A DNA stretch of 64,000 nt, taken from NCBI RefSeq assembly GCF_041359055.1, contig NZ_JBGJKZ010000001.1, positions 682,001 to 746,000 of the forward strand. The letters are read 5' to 3'. The DNA is from Paenalcaligenes hominis_A. GTDB lineage: Bacteria; Pseudomonadota; Gammaproteobacteria; Burkholderiales; Burkholderiaceae_B. The position numbers and the translations under genes are program-made. The number at the start of each line of letters is the position of its first letter. The stretch's first letter is position 1. Positions 1 to 7,162 of the stretch are shown one piece after another. Below the pieces are notes generated by a model. It saw only the letters and a program-made list of their open reading frames with translations. It searched no databases and had not been told where the DNA came from.

Positions 1-2
1 CA

Positions 3-536
3 GATTTCAGCATTGATGAAGTCACGGACGCTATTGCGGTGTTTGAGGAAAGTCTGGTTACCCCTAATGCGGCCTTCGATTTATGGCTGAAGGGCGATGA
101 CAAAGCCCTGACAGATCAAGAGCTAGCGGGGTATATGCTCTTTAAAAACAGTGGGTGTGTAGCCTGTCACAATGGCGTGAACTTAGGTGGTTCTTCTTAT
201 CAAAAAATGGGTGTGGTCGAGCCATACCAAACCGATAACCCCGCCGAGGGCCGTAGTGCGGTGACAGGGGCTGATGCTGACCGGTTTAGTTTTAAAGTGC
301 CAACCTTACGCAACGTAGAGTTAACCTATCCGTATTTTCATGATGGGGCTGTAGATACGTTGACTGAAGCTGTGGATATTATGGGGCGTTTACAACTTGG
401 ACGTCATTTTAGTGACCAAGAAAATGCAGATATTGTGGCATTTTTAAAAACCTTAACGGGCGAACAACCGCAAATTACATTGCCTATTTTGCCCCCGTCT
501 CATGACAAAACACCACGTCCTATCCCTTTTGACTAA
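3..536 (+). CDS. Di-haem cytochrome c peroxidase, C-terminal part (5' end outside window)
   Basis: The reading frame is open from the first bases of the window, so the start lies upstream; an internal GTG at 39 is not the true start. The visible 177 residues match the C-terminal half of bacterial di-haem cytochrome c peroxidase (MauG/CCP family), which reduces H2O2 to water in the periplasm with electrons from cytochrome c. Seen: a CVACH haem c attachment motif (bases about 156-170), the KMGVVEPYQT stretch, VPTLRN and YFHDGA, and the typical PILPPS tail. The 3' end overlaps the convergent truncated-haemoglobin gene by 4 bp. The first haem domain and the signal peptide cannot be seen. The family call is very secure. 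Confidence 0.93.
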   Translation, partial: DFSIDEVTDAIAVFEESLVTPNAAFDLWLKGDDKALTDQELAGYMLFKNSGCVACHNGVNLGGSSYQKMGVVEPYQTDNPAEGRSAVTGADADRFSFKVPTLRNVELTYPYFHDGAVDTLTEAVDIMGRLQLGRHFSDQENADIVAFLKTLTGEQPQITLPILPPSHDKTPRPIPFD

Positions 537-943
537 TCAGCACGAATAGCTAAATCAATAGGAGACCGCTCTGGTTGCTGTTGGATTTGATAACCCATCC
601 ACAAACTGCGTGCAATACGCTGCGCAAACAACCAGGCGGTTTCTGCTAACTCTGGGTTAGCTTGTTGTTGGCAAGTTTGATGAAATAATTGTAACCATTG
701 CTCAAATAAATCAGCACTTAAATTGGGTAGCGCAGCATGTTTCATCATGGGCGACCCCGAAAAATCGCCGGTTTTCAATAATATCGACGACCAAAAGCTA
801 ACCATGGTGTTTAAGTGTGTAGGCCAGTCCTGAATATGCTCATTAAAAATAGGCCCTAGATTCGGATGCAGACGAATTTGGTCATAAAAATCATGAACGA
901 GCTGAGAAATGTCTTCGCGACTGCAGGATATAGGTGTTTTCAT
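533..943 (-). CDS. Group III truncated haemoglobin
   Basis: A 136-residue globin of the group III truncated family. Seen: the FYDQIRLHPNLGPIF start of the fold, FWSSILL, and the MMKHAALP stretch whose His (about residue 69) fits the proximal haem ligand, followed by FEQWLQLFHQT. These proteins bind haem and are linked to O2/NO chemistry; the exact role is unknown. The frame stays open to a TTG at 958, but GGAG lies 8 nt before the ATG at 943, so I start there. It converges with the cytochrome c peroxidase gene. A perfect palindrome lies 23 bp upstream of the start, suggesting control by a dedicated, perhaps NO-responsive, repressor. Confidence 0.88.
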   Translation of the reverse strand: MKTPISCSREDISQLVHDFYDQIRLHPNLGPIFNEHIQDWPTHLNTMVSFWSSILLKTGDFSGSPMMKHAALPNLSADLFEQWLQLFHQTCQQQANPELAETAWLFAQRIARSLWMGYQIQQQPERSPIDLAIRAD

Positions 944-965
944 TCTGGTGATCTCCAAGCATTAA

Positions 966-984
966 AGGTATATTTAATATACCT
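966..984. promoter_or_regulatory. Perfect palindrome, candidate repressor operator
   Basis: AGGTATAT and ATATACCT form an exact 8-bp inverted repeat around a 3-bp TTA centre, in the divergent gap between the truncated haemoglobin gene and the DUF442 gene, 23 bp before the haemoglobin ATG. Its AT-rich core and size resemble Rrf2-family sites such as NsrR, whose known consensus has ATTT/AAAT around the centre; the outer bases differ. The regulator is inferred, the palindrome is seen. Confidence 0.6.
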
Positions 985-1080
985 CTTATTACGTCTTTAG
1001 TCTTAATCAAGTTTGGTGGTTGATTTATCTAATATCATCTACACTAGAAGCAATTAATTTTGCATACCACGGAGAAGTGA

Positions 1081-1422
1081 ATGAGCTTTGAATTCCGCCA
1101 ACTTACCAAGACCTTTGCTGTTGCCCCTCAATTGCAGCCTCAAGACCTTCAGGCTGCAGCCGAGGCAGGCTTTAAAAGTGTCATTATTAATCGTCCCGAT
1201 TTCGAGTTAGAGTTTAATCAACCTAGCTCAGAAACCATGATCGCAGCAGCACAGCAAGCCGGCTTAAATGTACGCTACCAACCCGTAGTAAGCGGTTCTA
1301 TTACTTTGGAAAATGTTCAGGAATTCAAACAGCTTTTGGCCGAACTCCCTACACCTATTTTGGCCTACTGTCGTAGCGGTAACCGTTGTGCAAATTTATT
1401 TCAATACGCACAACAAAATTGA
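1081..1422 (+). CDS. TIGR01244/DUF442 family sulfurtransferase or phosphatase-like protein
   Basis: A 113-residue protein of the DUF442 (Blh-type) family. These are small cysteine-loop enzymes with a dual-specificity-phosphatase or rhodanese-like fold, usually annotated as TIGR01244 family sulfurtransferase. Seen: the FKSVIINRPD start and the P-loop CRSGNR at residues 97-102, in which Cys97 would be the nucleophile and Arg102 the oxyanion-binding residue. The GGAGA Shine-Dalgarno sequence 6 nt before ATG 1081 fixes the start. Relatives are often fused or linked to persulfide dioxygenase-like beta-lactamase-fold enzymes, so sulfide handling is a fair guess, but no such partner is next to it here. 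Its stop codon lies inside the FNR box that serves the next gene. Confidence 0.85.
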   Translation: MSFEFRQLTKTFAVAPQLQPQDLQAAAEAGFKSVIINRPDFELEFNQPSSETMIAAAQQAGLNVRYQPVVSGSITLENVQEFKQLLAELPTPILAYCRSGNRCANLFQYAQQN

Positions 1423-1432
1423 TATTAATCAA
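1419..1432. promoter_or_regulatory. FNR/ANR box, perfect consensus
   Basis: TTGAT-ATTA-ATCAA matches the FNR/ANR consensus TTGAT-N4-ATCAA exactly. Its centre (1425.5) is about 41.5 bp upstream of the start point predicted from the TATAGT -10 element at 1456-1461. That is the class II position at which FNR activates. It should switch on the universal stress gene when oxygen is low. Confidence 0.8.
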
Positions 1433-1455
1433 TAGGTACAGCAGTTTAATTGACG

Positions 1456-1461
1456 TATAGT
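1456..1461 (+). promoter_or_regulatory. -10 element of the universal stress gene
   Basis: TATAGT, five of six matches to TATAAT, with no good -35, as expected for an activator-dependent promoter. It sits inside a second dyad, ATTGAC-GTATA-GTCAAT (1449-1465), which could hold a repressor. Confidence 0.55.
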
Positions 1462-1506
1462 CAATACAAGCACTTCGCGTAATAACTTCCAATAACGGGG
1501 CAAATT

Positions 1507-1968
1507 ATGTTCAAAAAGATTCTAATTCCTACCGATGGATCCACATTGTCTGCACAAGCGGCTAACAAAGGTGTTTCCTTTGCGCGTCAAATTGGGGCAG
1601 AAGTCGTGGCCTTGCATGTTACTCAACCTTTTGCAGCAACAGTAGGTTTTGATGGTATGGCGGCTGCCTATGCTATTACAGACGAAGACTATGAAAAAAA
1701 CGCGTCATTACAGTCGCAAAAATACTTGCAGGCTGTTTTAGACCGTGCTGAAACCGCAGGTGTAAAAGCCACATCGCGCTCTATTTCTAATTTTAATGTG
1801 GCTGACGCGGTTGCCACTGCCGCCCTCGAAGAAGGCTGCGATTTGATCTTTATTGGTAGCCATGGTCGCAGCGGTCTGTCTCGGTTGTTGCTAGGCAGCG
1901 TAACGGCAAAAGTGCTTAATTTGGCTCCTTGCGCTGTATTGGTTTACCGTGTAAAAGACGCTACCTAG
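1507..1968 (+). CDS. Universal stress protein, UspA family
   Basis: A single-domain cytoplasmic Usp of 153 residues. Seen: the FKKILIPTDGS start and the ATP-binding signature at residues 117-132 (GSHG, then nine residues, then GS), so it is of the nucleotide-binding type. Usp proteins help cells survive stasis, oxygen limitation and redox stress; the molecular target is unknown. An FNR/ANR-type promoter lies directly upstream, fitting the known anaerobic induction of several usp genes in beta- and gammaproteobacteria. The gene is monocistronic, closed by a strong terminator at 1991-2019. Confidence 0.92.
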   Translation: MFKKILIPTDGSTLSAQAANKGVSFARQIGAEVVALHVTQPFAATVGFDGMAAAYAITDEDYEKNASLQSQKYLQAVLDRAETAGVKATSRSISNFNVADAVATAALEEGCDLIFIGSHGRSGLSRLLLGSVTAKVLNLAPCAVLVYRVKDAT

Positions 1969-1990
1969 TTTATTTTCGCGCAGTAATCCC

Positions 1991-2019
1991 AGCCTGCTTT
2001 GCTAAAGCAGGCTTTTTTT
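1991..2019 (+). terminator. Rho-independent terminator after the usp gene
   Basis: A 10-bp perfect stem (AGCCTGCTTT / AAAGCAGGCT, 3-nt loop) followed by seven T. Confidence 0.92.
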
Positions 2020-2065
2020 ATGCCCCAACGAGTACAATAATGAAAATGATTAAAAGGATAAGTGA

Positions 2066-3145
2066 ATGTTAGCGTTTGAGTTGGATTTTGCTGATGCGTT
2101 GATTGATATAGACAGAAAGCTCGTCGTAAAGGGTGCTCCTGCGCATACTGAGCTCACTATTTATTCTAAAACGGAACGAGCAGGGCAAGTGTGGCGCAGC
2201 CAGATTACGGTGCAAACCGACGCGCAAGGCCAAGCAGATTTATCAAAGGTAGCGCCTACCGCTGGTAGTTATACCACGGCGCAACCCCTGGGGCTTATCT
2301 ATACGCAGCTAGCTGAAAATGCGGCCTCTGACGATTTGTTTCCGGTCTCGGTACATCATGCGCTACATACTGAGCTTGAAGCACATTGTGCAGGTCAAGT
2401 CGCCAAGACGGTACTCACCCAGCGGTTAACTCACGCTACCGTGCAGCGTGTAGAAATCAATCAGCCTGATTTTCATGGCATTATGTTTGTACCAAGCACA
2501 GCGGGGGATAAACCTGCTGTAATGGTATTAAAAAATCAAAGCGCAGCCCCTTTGGACGAGGCACATGCTGCGTTATATGCGGCACGTGGCTATATAGCAC
2601 TAGCGATTGATTACGACCAAACCCCAACCTTAGAGGCTGAGCCAGACGCACTGCTTGCTTTTAAGGCCGCTTTAGCTTGGGTACGTACCACAATGAGCCC
2701 CAAAAATAATTTTGTGGCTGTGTCAGGATATAAAGAGGGGGCTGAATTAGCGTTGCTACTTGGTGTGCAGTTAGCCCCCCAAGTGTCGGCTGTTATTGCT
2801 TGTGAGCCCACTGCTGCTGTGCGTTCGCCTTATCCCTTAGCTGTGGAAAACTGCTTAGGACCTATTTTATTAGCTTCTGGTCAAGAGCATGCCTCGGCTC
2901 AGTATCACCATGCTATTGGTCAGCGTCTAGAGCAGTTTGGCTTTGATTATAATTTTCAGTGGTATGACTTTGAAGGGGTGGGGGCAGGCCTAAGCTTTGC
3001 GCATGTGCCTACCCTTCATTTGTATCAGGACGTGGATCAAGCCTTGCGTTTGGCGGCAGCCAATAAAGAGCTATGGTTTGCCATTATTGGTTTTTTACAC
3101 CAAGCCGTTATCGAGGCTGCACGCCCGGCACAATTACACGCGTGA
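2066..3145 (+). CDS. BAAT/acyl-CoA thioesterase-like protein, nucleophile missing
   Basis: A 359-residue protein with the two-part layout of the BAAT/acyl-CoA thioester hydrolase family: an N-terminal beta-sandwich (about 10-125; LVVKGAPAHTELTIYSKTE) and a C-terminal alpha/beta-hydrolase domain (about 130-350). Known members hydrolyse acyl-CoA or transfer the acyl group, using Ser or Cys in a GxSxG or GxCxG elbow. Here the elbow reads SGYKEGAELAL, which puts Lys223 where the nucleophile belongs. His313 may match the catalytic His. The protein may therefore be a non-catalytic relative or use other chemistry. AGGATAAGTG precedes the ATG. Its last 12 bp overlap fdsD on the other strand. Family call moderate, function unknown. 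Confidence 0.7.
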   Translation: MLAFELDFADALIDIDRKLVVKGAPAHTELTIYSKTERAGQVWRSQITVQTDAQGQADLSKVAPTAGSYTTAQPLGLIYTQLAENAASDDLFPVSVHHALHTELEAHCAGQVAKTVLTQRLTHATVQRVEINQPDFHGIMFVPSTAGDKPAVMVLKNQSAAPLDEAHAALYAARGYIALAIDYDQTPTLEAEPDALLAFKAALAWVRTTMSPKNNFVAVSGYKEGAELALLLGVQLAPQVSAVIACEPTAAVRSPYPLAVENCLGPILLASGQEHASAQYHHAIGQRLEQFGFDYNFQWYDFEGVGAGLSFAHVPTLHLYQDVDQALRLAAANKELWFAIIGFLHQAVIEAARPAQLHA

Positions 3146-3388
3146 GCTAGGGGTTAGCTCGTGCCGGTACGTGGTTAATGCATTAACCACAATAGGTAAA
3201 AGCTCATGTTCTGGGCTTTTACCCTCAGGGTGTTGTTCTAAAAACTGAAGAATACTCTCACGCATTCGTGGTTCCCAAAACAGCCGTACATGGTCAGCTA
3301 CGGCTTTGGTAGAGGCTTGGGGGTCGGGTTGAGCTTCAAAAAAAGCTCCTATTTGATTGAGCATGGGAATGAGCGGATCAACTTGCAT
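3134..3388 (-). CDS. fdsD: Formate dehydrogenase delta subunit
   Basis: An 84-residue protein matching FdsD of NAD-dependent formate dehydrogenases: MLNQIGAFFEAQPD at the start, then HVRLFWEPRMR, the family's most typical stretch. FdsD is a small cofactor-free protein needed for, or associated with, the mature FdsGBA complex. It is the last gene of the operon, 4 bp after fdhD, and its 3' end overlaps the BAAT-like gene by 12 bp. Confidence 0.93.
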   Translation of the reverse strand: MQVDPLIPMLNQIGAFFEAQPDPQASTKAVADHVRLFWEPRMRESILQFLEQHPEGKSPEHELLPIVVNALTTYRHELTPSSRV

Positions 3389-3392
3389 AGTC

Positions 3393-4244
3393 TTAACTCG
3401 CTAGTAAAAATTCGGGGTGACTGTAAGCGCTGAATTGTTTTTCTCGACCAAAAGCAACCAGTAACAGGCCGAGCTCATCCGCCACTTGAGTCGCATAGGT
3501 GGTGGGGGCAGACACAGCCACTAATGCTGAAGCCCCCAGTGCTGCTGTTTTTTGTACCATTTCAAAGCTGGCCCGGCTAGACACCACAACTAAGCCGCTT
3601 TTGACATCAGTTTGGTGGGTCAGTAAATGGCCAATTAGTTTGTCGAGCGCATTGTGGCGTCCGACATCTTCACGAACTACCTGTATGGTTCCTTCGCGAT
3701 CTGCCCAGCCTGCTGCGTGCGTGGCACCAGTGATTTGATGTAAGGGTTGTTGGTTACGCAGCTGGTCAAGAGCATTGAAAATAGCGGTTGGGTTATACGC
3801 TTGAGCGGGAGGGCTGACAGGAGCTAGGTCTCGTTGTACTTCATTTAAACTTTCTAAACCGCAAAGCCCGCAGCCTGTTCTGCCGGCCAGTTGACGTCGT
3901 CGTTGTTTAAGCTGGTTTAAACAGGCCGAGGCAATTTCTATATTGAGTACAAAACCCCGCTCATCGTGTTCTACAACCACATCATAGATATCATCAGCGG
4001 TACGAATGATGCCTTCAGTAAAAGAAAACCCTATGGCTAGGTCTTCCAGAAAGGTGGGGGTAGCCAAAAGCACCGCGTGGCTGATGCCGTTGTATTGCAA
4101 AGCAATAGGCACTTCCGTGGCGAGTTGATCGTCTTCGGCGATGGACGAACCGTGGCGCTTTTGGCGCCAAACGGTGCGTGTACTTTGCCCTGCAGCCAAG
4201 GCGGAATCAGCAGCAATAAAAGGGGTGACGGTGCTTTGTGTCAT
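3393..4244 (-). CDS. fdhD: Formate dehydrogenase accessory sulfurtransferase FdhD (FdsC)
   Basis: A 283-residue cytoplasmic sulfurtransferase that passes sulfur from a cysteine desulfurase to the molybdenum cofactor, supplying the sulfido ligand formate dehydrogenase needs. Seen: the GRTGCGLCGLESL loop with the CxxC pair that carries the persulfide, GATHAAGW, VREDVGRHNALDKLIG and VVVSSRASFEMVQK, all standard FdhD blocks. It lies 3 bp after fdsA, the fdsC position in Cupriavidus and Rhodobacter fds operons, and should be translated together with fdsA. Confidence 0.96.
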   Translation of the reverse strand: MTQSTVTPFIAADSALAAGQSTRTVWRQKRHGSSIAEDDQLATEVPIALQYNGISHAVLLATPTFLEDLAIGFSFTEGIIRTADDIYDVVVEHDERGFVLNIEIASACLNQLKQRRRQLAGRTGCGLCGLESLNEVQRDLAPVSPPAQAYNPTAIFNALDQLRNQQPLHQITGATHAAGWADREGTIQVVREDVGRHNALDKLIGHLLTHQTDVKSGLVVVSSRASFEMVQKTAALGASALVAVSAPTTYATQVADELGLLLVAFGREKQFSAYSHPEFLLAS

Positions 4245-4247
4245 AAC

Positions 4248-7151
4248 TTAAAGAGTTTCTAAGGAAGGTGAGTCTATGGGTTCCGTGGTATCAAGAGGAG
4301 CCTCTCCCTTTAGCAAACGCTGTTGCTCGTGGTTAAACTGAGACCAGTGATCTTGCCAAGTTGAGCTGTCTTGGGGGGTGACTGGGCTGACTTCGACGGC
4401 TGTTACCTTGTACTCAGGACAGTTAGTTGCCCAGTCGGAATTATCAGTGGTGACTACGTTAGCACCAGATTCAGGGAAATGGAACGTGGTATAGACCACA
4501 CCTGGTTGCATGCGCTCAGTAACAAGGGCGCGTAGGGTGGTTTCACCTTTGCGGCTGCGAACTGATAATAGATCCCCGGTTTGGATACGTCGTTCCTCTG
4601 CATCCATTGGATGGATTTCCAAGGTGTCTTCAGCATGCCAAAGGGTATTAGCTGTACGGCGAGTTTGGGCTCCTACGTTATATTGTGACAGAATTCGGCC
4701 TGTAGTGAGTAGTAGTGGATAACGTTTGGTGACGCGCTCGGTAGTGGGCACATATTGCGTAACCATAAACTTACCTTTGCCACGGACAAACTCATCAATA
4801 TGCATAATGGGGGTGCCGTCGGGGCTTTGCTCGTTGCAGGGCCACTGTACGCTACCACCTAGCTCTTCAATACGCTTATAGCTAACCCCTTGGAAGGTTG
4901 GGGTTAGTCGGGCAATTTCGTCCATGATTTGGCTTGGGTGGCTGTAGTCCATGGGGTAGCCTAGTGCTTTAGAAAGCGCACATGTAATTTCCCAGTCAGC
5001 CATCCCATTTTTTGGTTCCATGACTTTGCGTACCCGTGAAATACGACGTTCTGCGTTGGTAAAGGTGCCGTCTTTTTCTAAGAAAGAGGAGCCAGGTAAA
5101 AACACATGGGCATATTTAGCGGTTTCGTTCAGGAAAAGATCCTGGACAATAATGCACTCCATTGAAGATAACGCTGCGGTGACATGCTGGGTATTAGGGT
5201 CTGACTGAACGATGTCCTCCCCTTGGCAATACAGCGCTTTAAATGAGCCGCTTAGGGCTGCATCAAACATATTAGGAATACGTAAACCAGGTTCAGCTTC
5301 GAGTCTCACCCCCCATTCTGCCTCAAAGAGTTCGCGGGTGAAGGTATCAGAGATATGACGATATCCGGGTAGCTCATGGGGGAAGGAGCCCATATCGCAG
5401 GAACCTTGGACGTTATTTTGCCCCCGCAATGGGTTAACTCCCACGCCTTCGAAACCGATGTTGCCGGTGGCCATGGCAAGGTTTGCGATGGCCATGACTG
5501 TGGTTGAACCTTGGGTGTGTTCGGTGACACCTAGCCCATAGTAAATGGCGGCATTGCCACCGGTGGCATACAAGCGTGCTGCGGCACGAATGGTTTCTGC
5601 AGGCACTCCGGTAATAGGTGCCATGGCTTCGGGCGAATTTTCAGGCTGACTAACAAAGGCTTGCCACGCTGCAAAAGAATCCGTTTCGCAGCGCTCTGCG
5701 ATATAGGCGTCATTGCAGAGATTTTCCGTTACGATGACGTGGGCTAAAGCAGAGAGCAAAGCCGTATTTGTGCCAGGACGTAGGGCCAAGTGATAGTCCG
5801 CTTTGATGTGCGGTGAGGACACCAAATCAATAGCACGGGGATCAATCACAATCAGCTTAGCGCCTTGGCGTAAACGTCGTTTTAGACGGGAAGCAAACAC
5901 AGGGTGAGCATCGCTGGGGTTGGCTCCCATGACTAAGATCACATCACTGGCCATAACCGAATCAAAGGTTTGAGTACCTGCAGATTCGCCTAGAGTTTGT
6001 TTAAGCCCATAGCCGGTAGGCGAGTGACACACACGAGCACAGGTATCTACGTTATTGGTACCAAATGCAGCCCGAACTAATTTTTGCACTAGATAGGTTT
6101 CTTCGTTAGTGCAACGTGACGAGGTGATACCACCGACGGAATGGGTACCGTATTGAGCTTGAATTCGTTTGATTTCGCTGGCTGCATAATCGAGGGCTTC
6201 TTGCCACGACACCTGTTGCCAGGGGTCGTTAATACTACGACGAATCATGGGAGTAGTGATGCGGTCCTCATGAGTGGTATAGCCCCAAGCAAACCGGCCT
6301 TTTACACAAGCGTGACCGCGGTTAGCTTTGCCATCTTTCCACGGCGTCATGCGTATAATTTGTTCTCCTTTGGTTTCTGCCTTTAGACCACACCCTACGC
6401 CGCAATAGGCACAGGTTGTGATGATAGCTTGATCGGGCTGGCCCATTTCAATCACGTTTTTTTCCATGAGTGAGCCAGTAGGACAAGCTGACACACAAGC
6501 CCCACATGAAACACAATCACTATCTAAAAAGGTTTCCATTTGCCCAGCAGCGACTTGGGCTGCAAAACCGCGTCCATCAATGGTTAAAGCAAAAGTGCCT
6601 TGGGTTTCTTCACAGGCACGCACACAGCGGTTACATACAATACAAAGCTTGGGATCAAAGGTGAAGTAGGGGTTGGTGATATCTGCGCAGGCATCACGAT
6701 GATTGGCTCCATCGTAGCCATAACGTACCTCGCGTAAGCCGACTTGACCTGCAGCGGTTTGTAGCTCGCAGTTGCCATTGGCTGAGCAGGTTAAACAGTC
6801 TAGAGGGTGATCAGAGATATAAAGCTCCATCACATTGCGTCGTACTTTATGTAAGCGTTCGTTGGCTGTGGTAACGACTAGACCTTCTTCGACTAGCGTC
6901 GTACATGATGCTGGTTGCCCCCGACGTCCTTCGATTTCCACTAAACATAAACGGCAAGAGCCAAACGGCTCTAGAGAGTCTGTTGCGCACAATTTTGGAA
7001 TTTGTATACCGGCTTCGGCCGCAGCACGCATAATGGATGTGCCTACAGGCGCTGTGACCTGATGACCGTCAATGGTTAGAGTCACTTGCTCTAAAGACGT
7101 GGAGGCGGGCGTACCGAAATCTCGTTCGCGAATAATAACGGTTTCTAACAT
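4248..7151 (-). CDS. fdsA: NAD-dependent formate dehydrogenase, molybdenum subunit alpha
   Basis: The 967-residue catalytic subunit, which oxidises formate to CO2 in the cytoplasm. Iron-sulfur ligands, by counting: [2Fe-2S] Cys55/66/69/83; His115 with Cys119/122/128 (NuoG-type); two ferredoxin [4Fe-4S] sets, Cys170/173/176/180 and Cys213/216/219/223; and the [4Fe-4S] next to molybdenum, Cys247/250/254/282. The bis-MGD domain follows. Cys375 in the RVCHSP motif is the expected molybdenum ligand, so this is a cysteine rather than a selenocysteine enzyme. Length and layout match FdsA of Cupriavidus and Rhodobacter. It starts 11 bp after fdsB. Confidence 0.97.
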   Translation of the reverse strand: MLETVIIRERDFGTPASTSLEQVTLTIDGHQVTAPVGTSIMRAAAEAGIQIPKLCATDSLEPFGSCRLCLVEIEGRRGQPASCTTLVEEGLVVTTANERLHKVRRNVMELYISDHPLDCLTCSANGNCELQTAAGQVGLREVRYGYDGANHRDACADITNPYFTFDPKLCIVCNRCVRACEETQGTFALTIDGRGFAAQVAAGQMETFLDSDCVSCGACVSACPTGSLMEKNVIEMGQPDQAIITTCAYCGVGCGLKAETKGEQIIRMTPWKDGKANRGHACVKGRFAWGYTTHEDRITTPMIRRSINDPWQQVSWQEALDYAASEIKRIQAQYGTHSVGGITSSRCTNEETYLVQKLVRAAFGTNNVDTCARVCHSPTGYGLKQTLGESAGTQTFDSVMASDVILVMGANPSDAHPVFASRLKRRLRQGAKLIVIDPRAIDLVSSPHIKADYHLALRPGTNTALLSALAHVIVTENLCNDAYIAERCETDSFAAWQAFVSQPENSPEAMAPITGVPAETIRAAARLYATGGNAAIYYGLGVTEHTQGSTTVMAIANLAMATGNIGFEGVGVNPLRGQNNVQGSCDMGSFPHELPGYRHISDTFTRELFEAEWGVRLEAEPGLRIPNMFDAALSGSFKALYCQGEDIVQSDPNTQHVTAALSSMECIIVQDLFLNETAKYAHVFLPGSSFLEKDGTFTNAERRISRVRKVMEPKNGMADWEITCALSKALGYPMDYSHPSQIMDEIARLTPTFQGVSYKRIEELGGSVQWPCNEQSPDGTPIMHIDEFVRGKGKFMVTQYVPTTERVTKRYPLLLTTGRILSQYNVGAQTRRTANTLWHAEDTLEIHPMDAEERRIQTGDLLSVRSRKGETTLRALVTERMQPGVVYTTFHFPESGANVVTTDNSDWATNCPEYKVTAVEVSPVTPQDSSTWQDHWSQFNHEQQRLLKGEAPLDTTEPIDSPSLETL

Positions 7152-7162
7152 AAGAGTCTCCT

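Noticed and set aside
1449..1465. TTGAC-GTATA-GTCAA as a second FNR box
   Set aside because: The spacer is 5 bp, not 4, and it covers the -10; kept only as an unassigned dyad.
4248..7151. Selenocysteine in formate dehydrogenase
   Set aside because: The molybdenum ligand codon is for Cys (RVCHSP) and the frame has no in-frame TGA.
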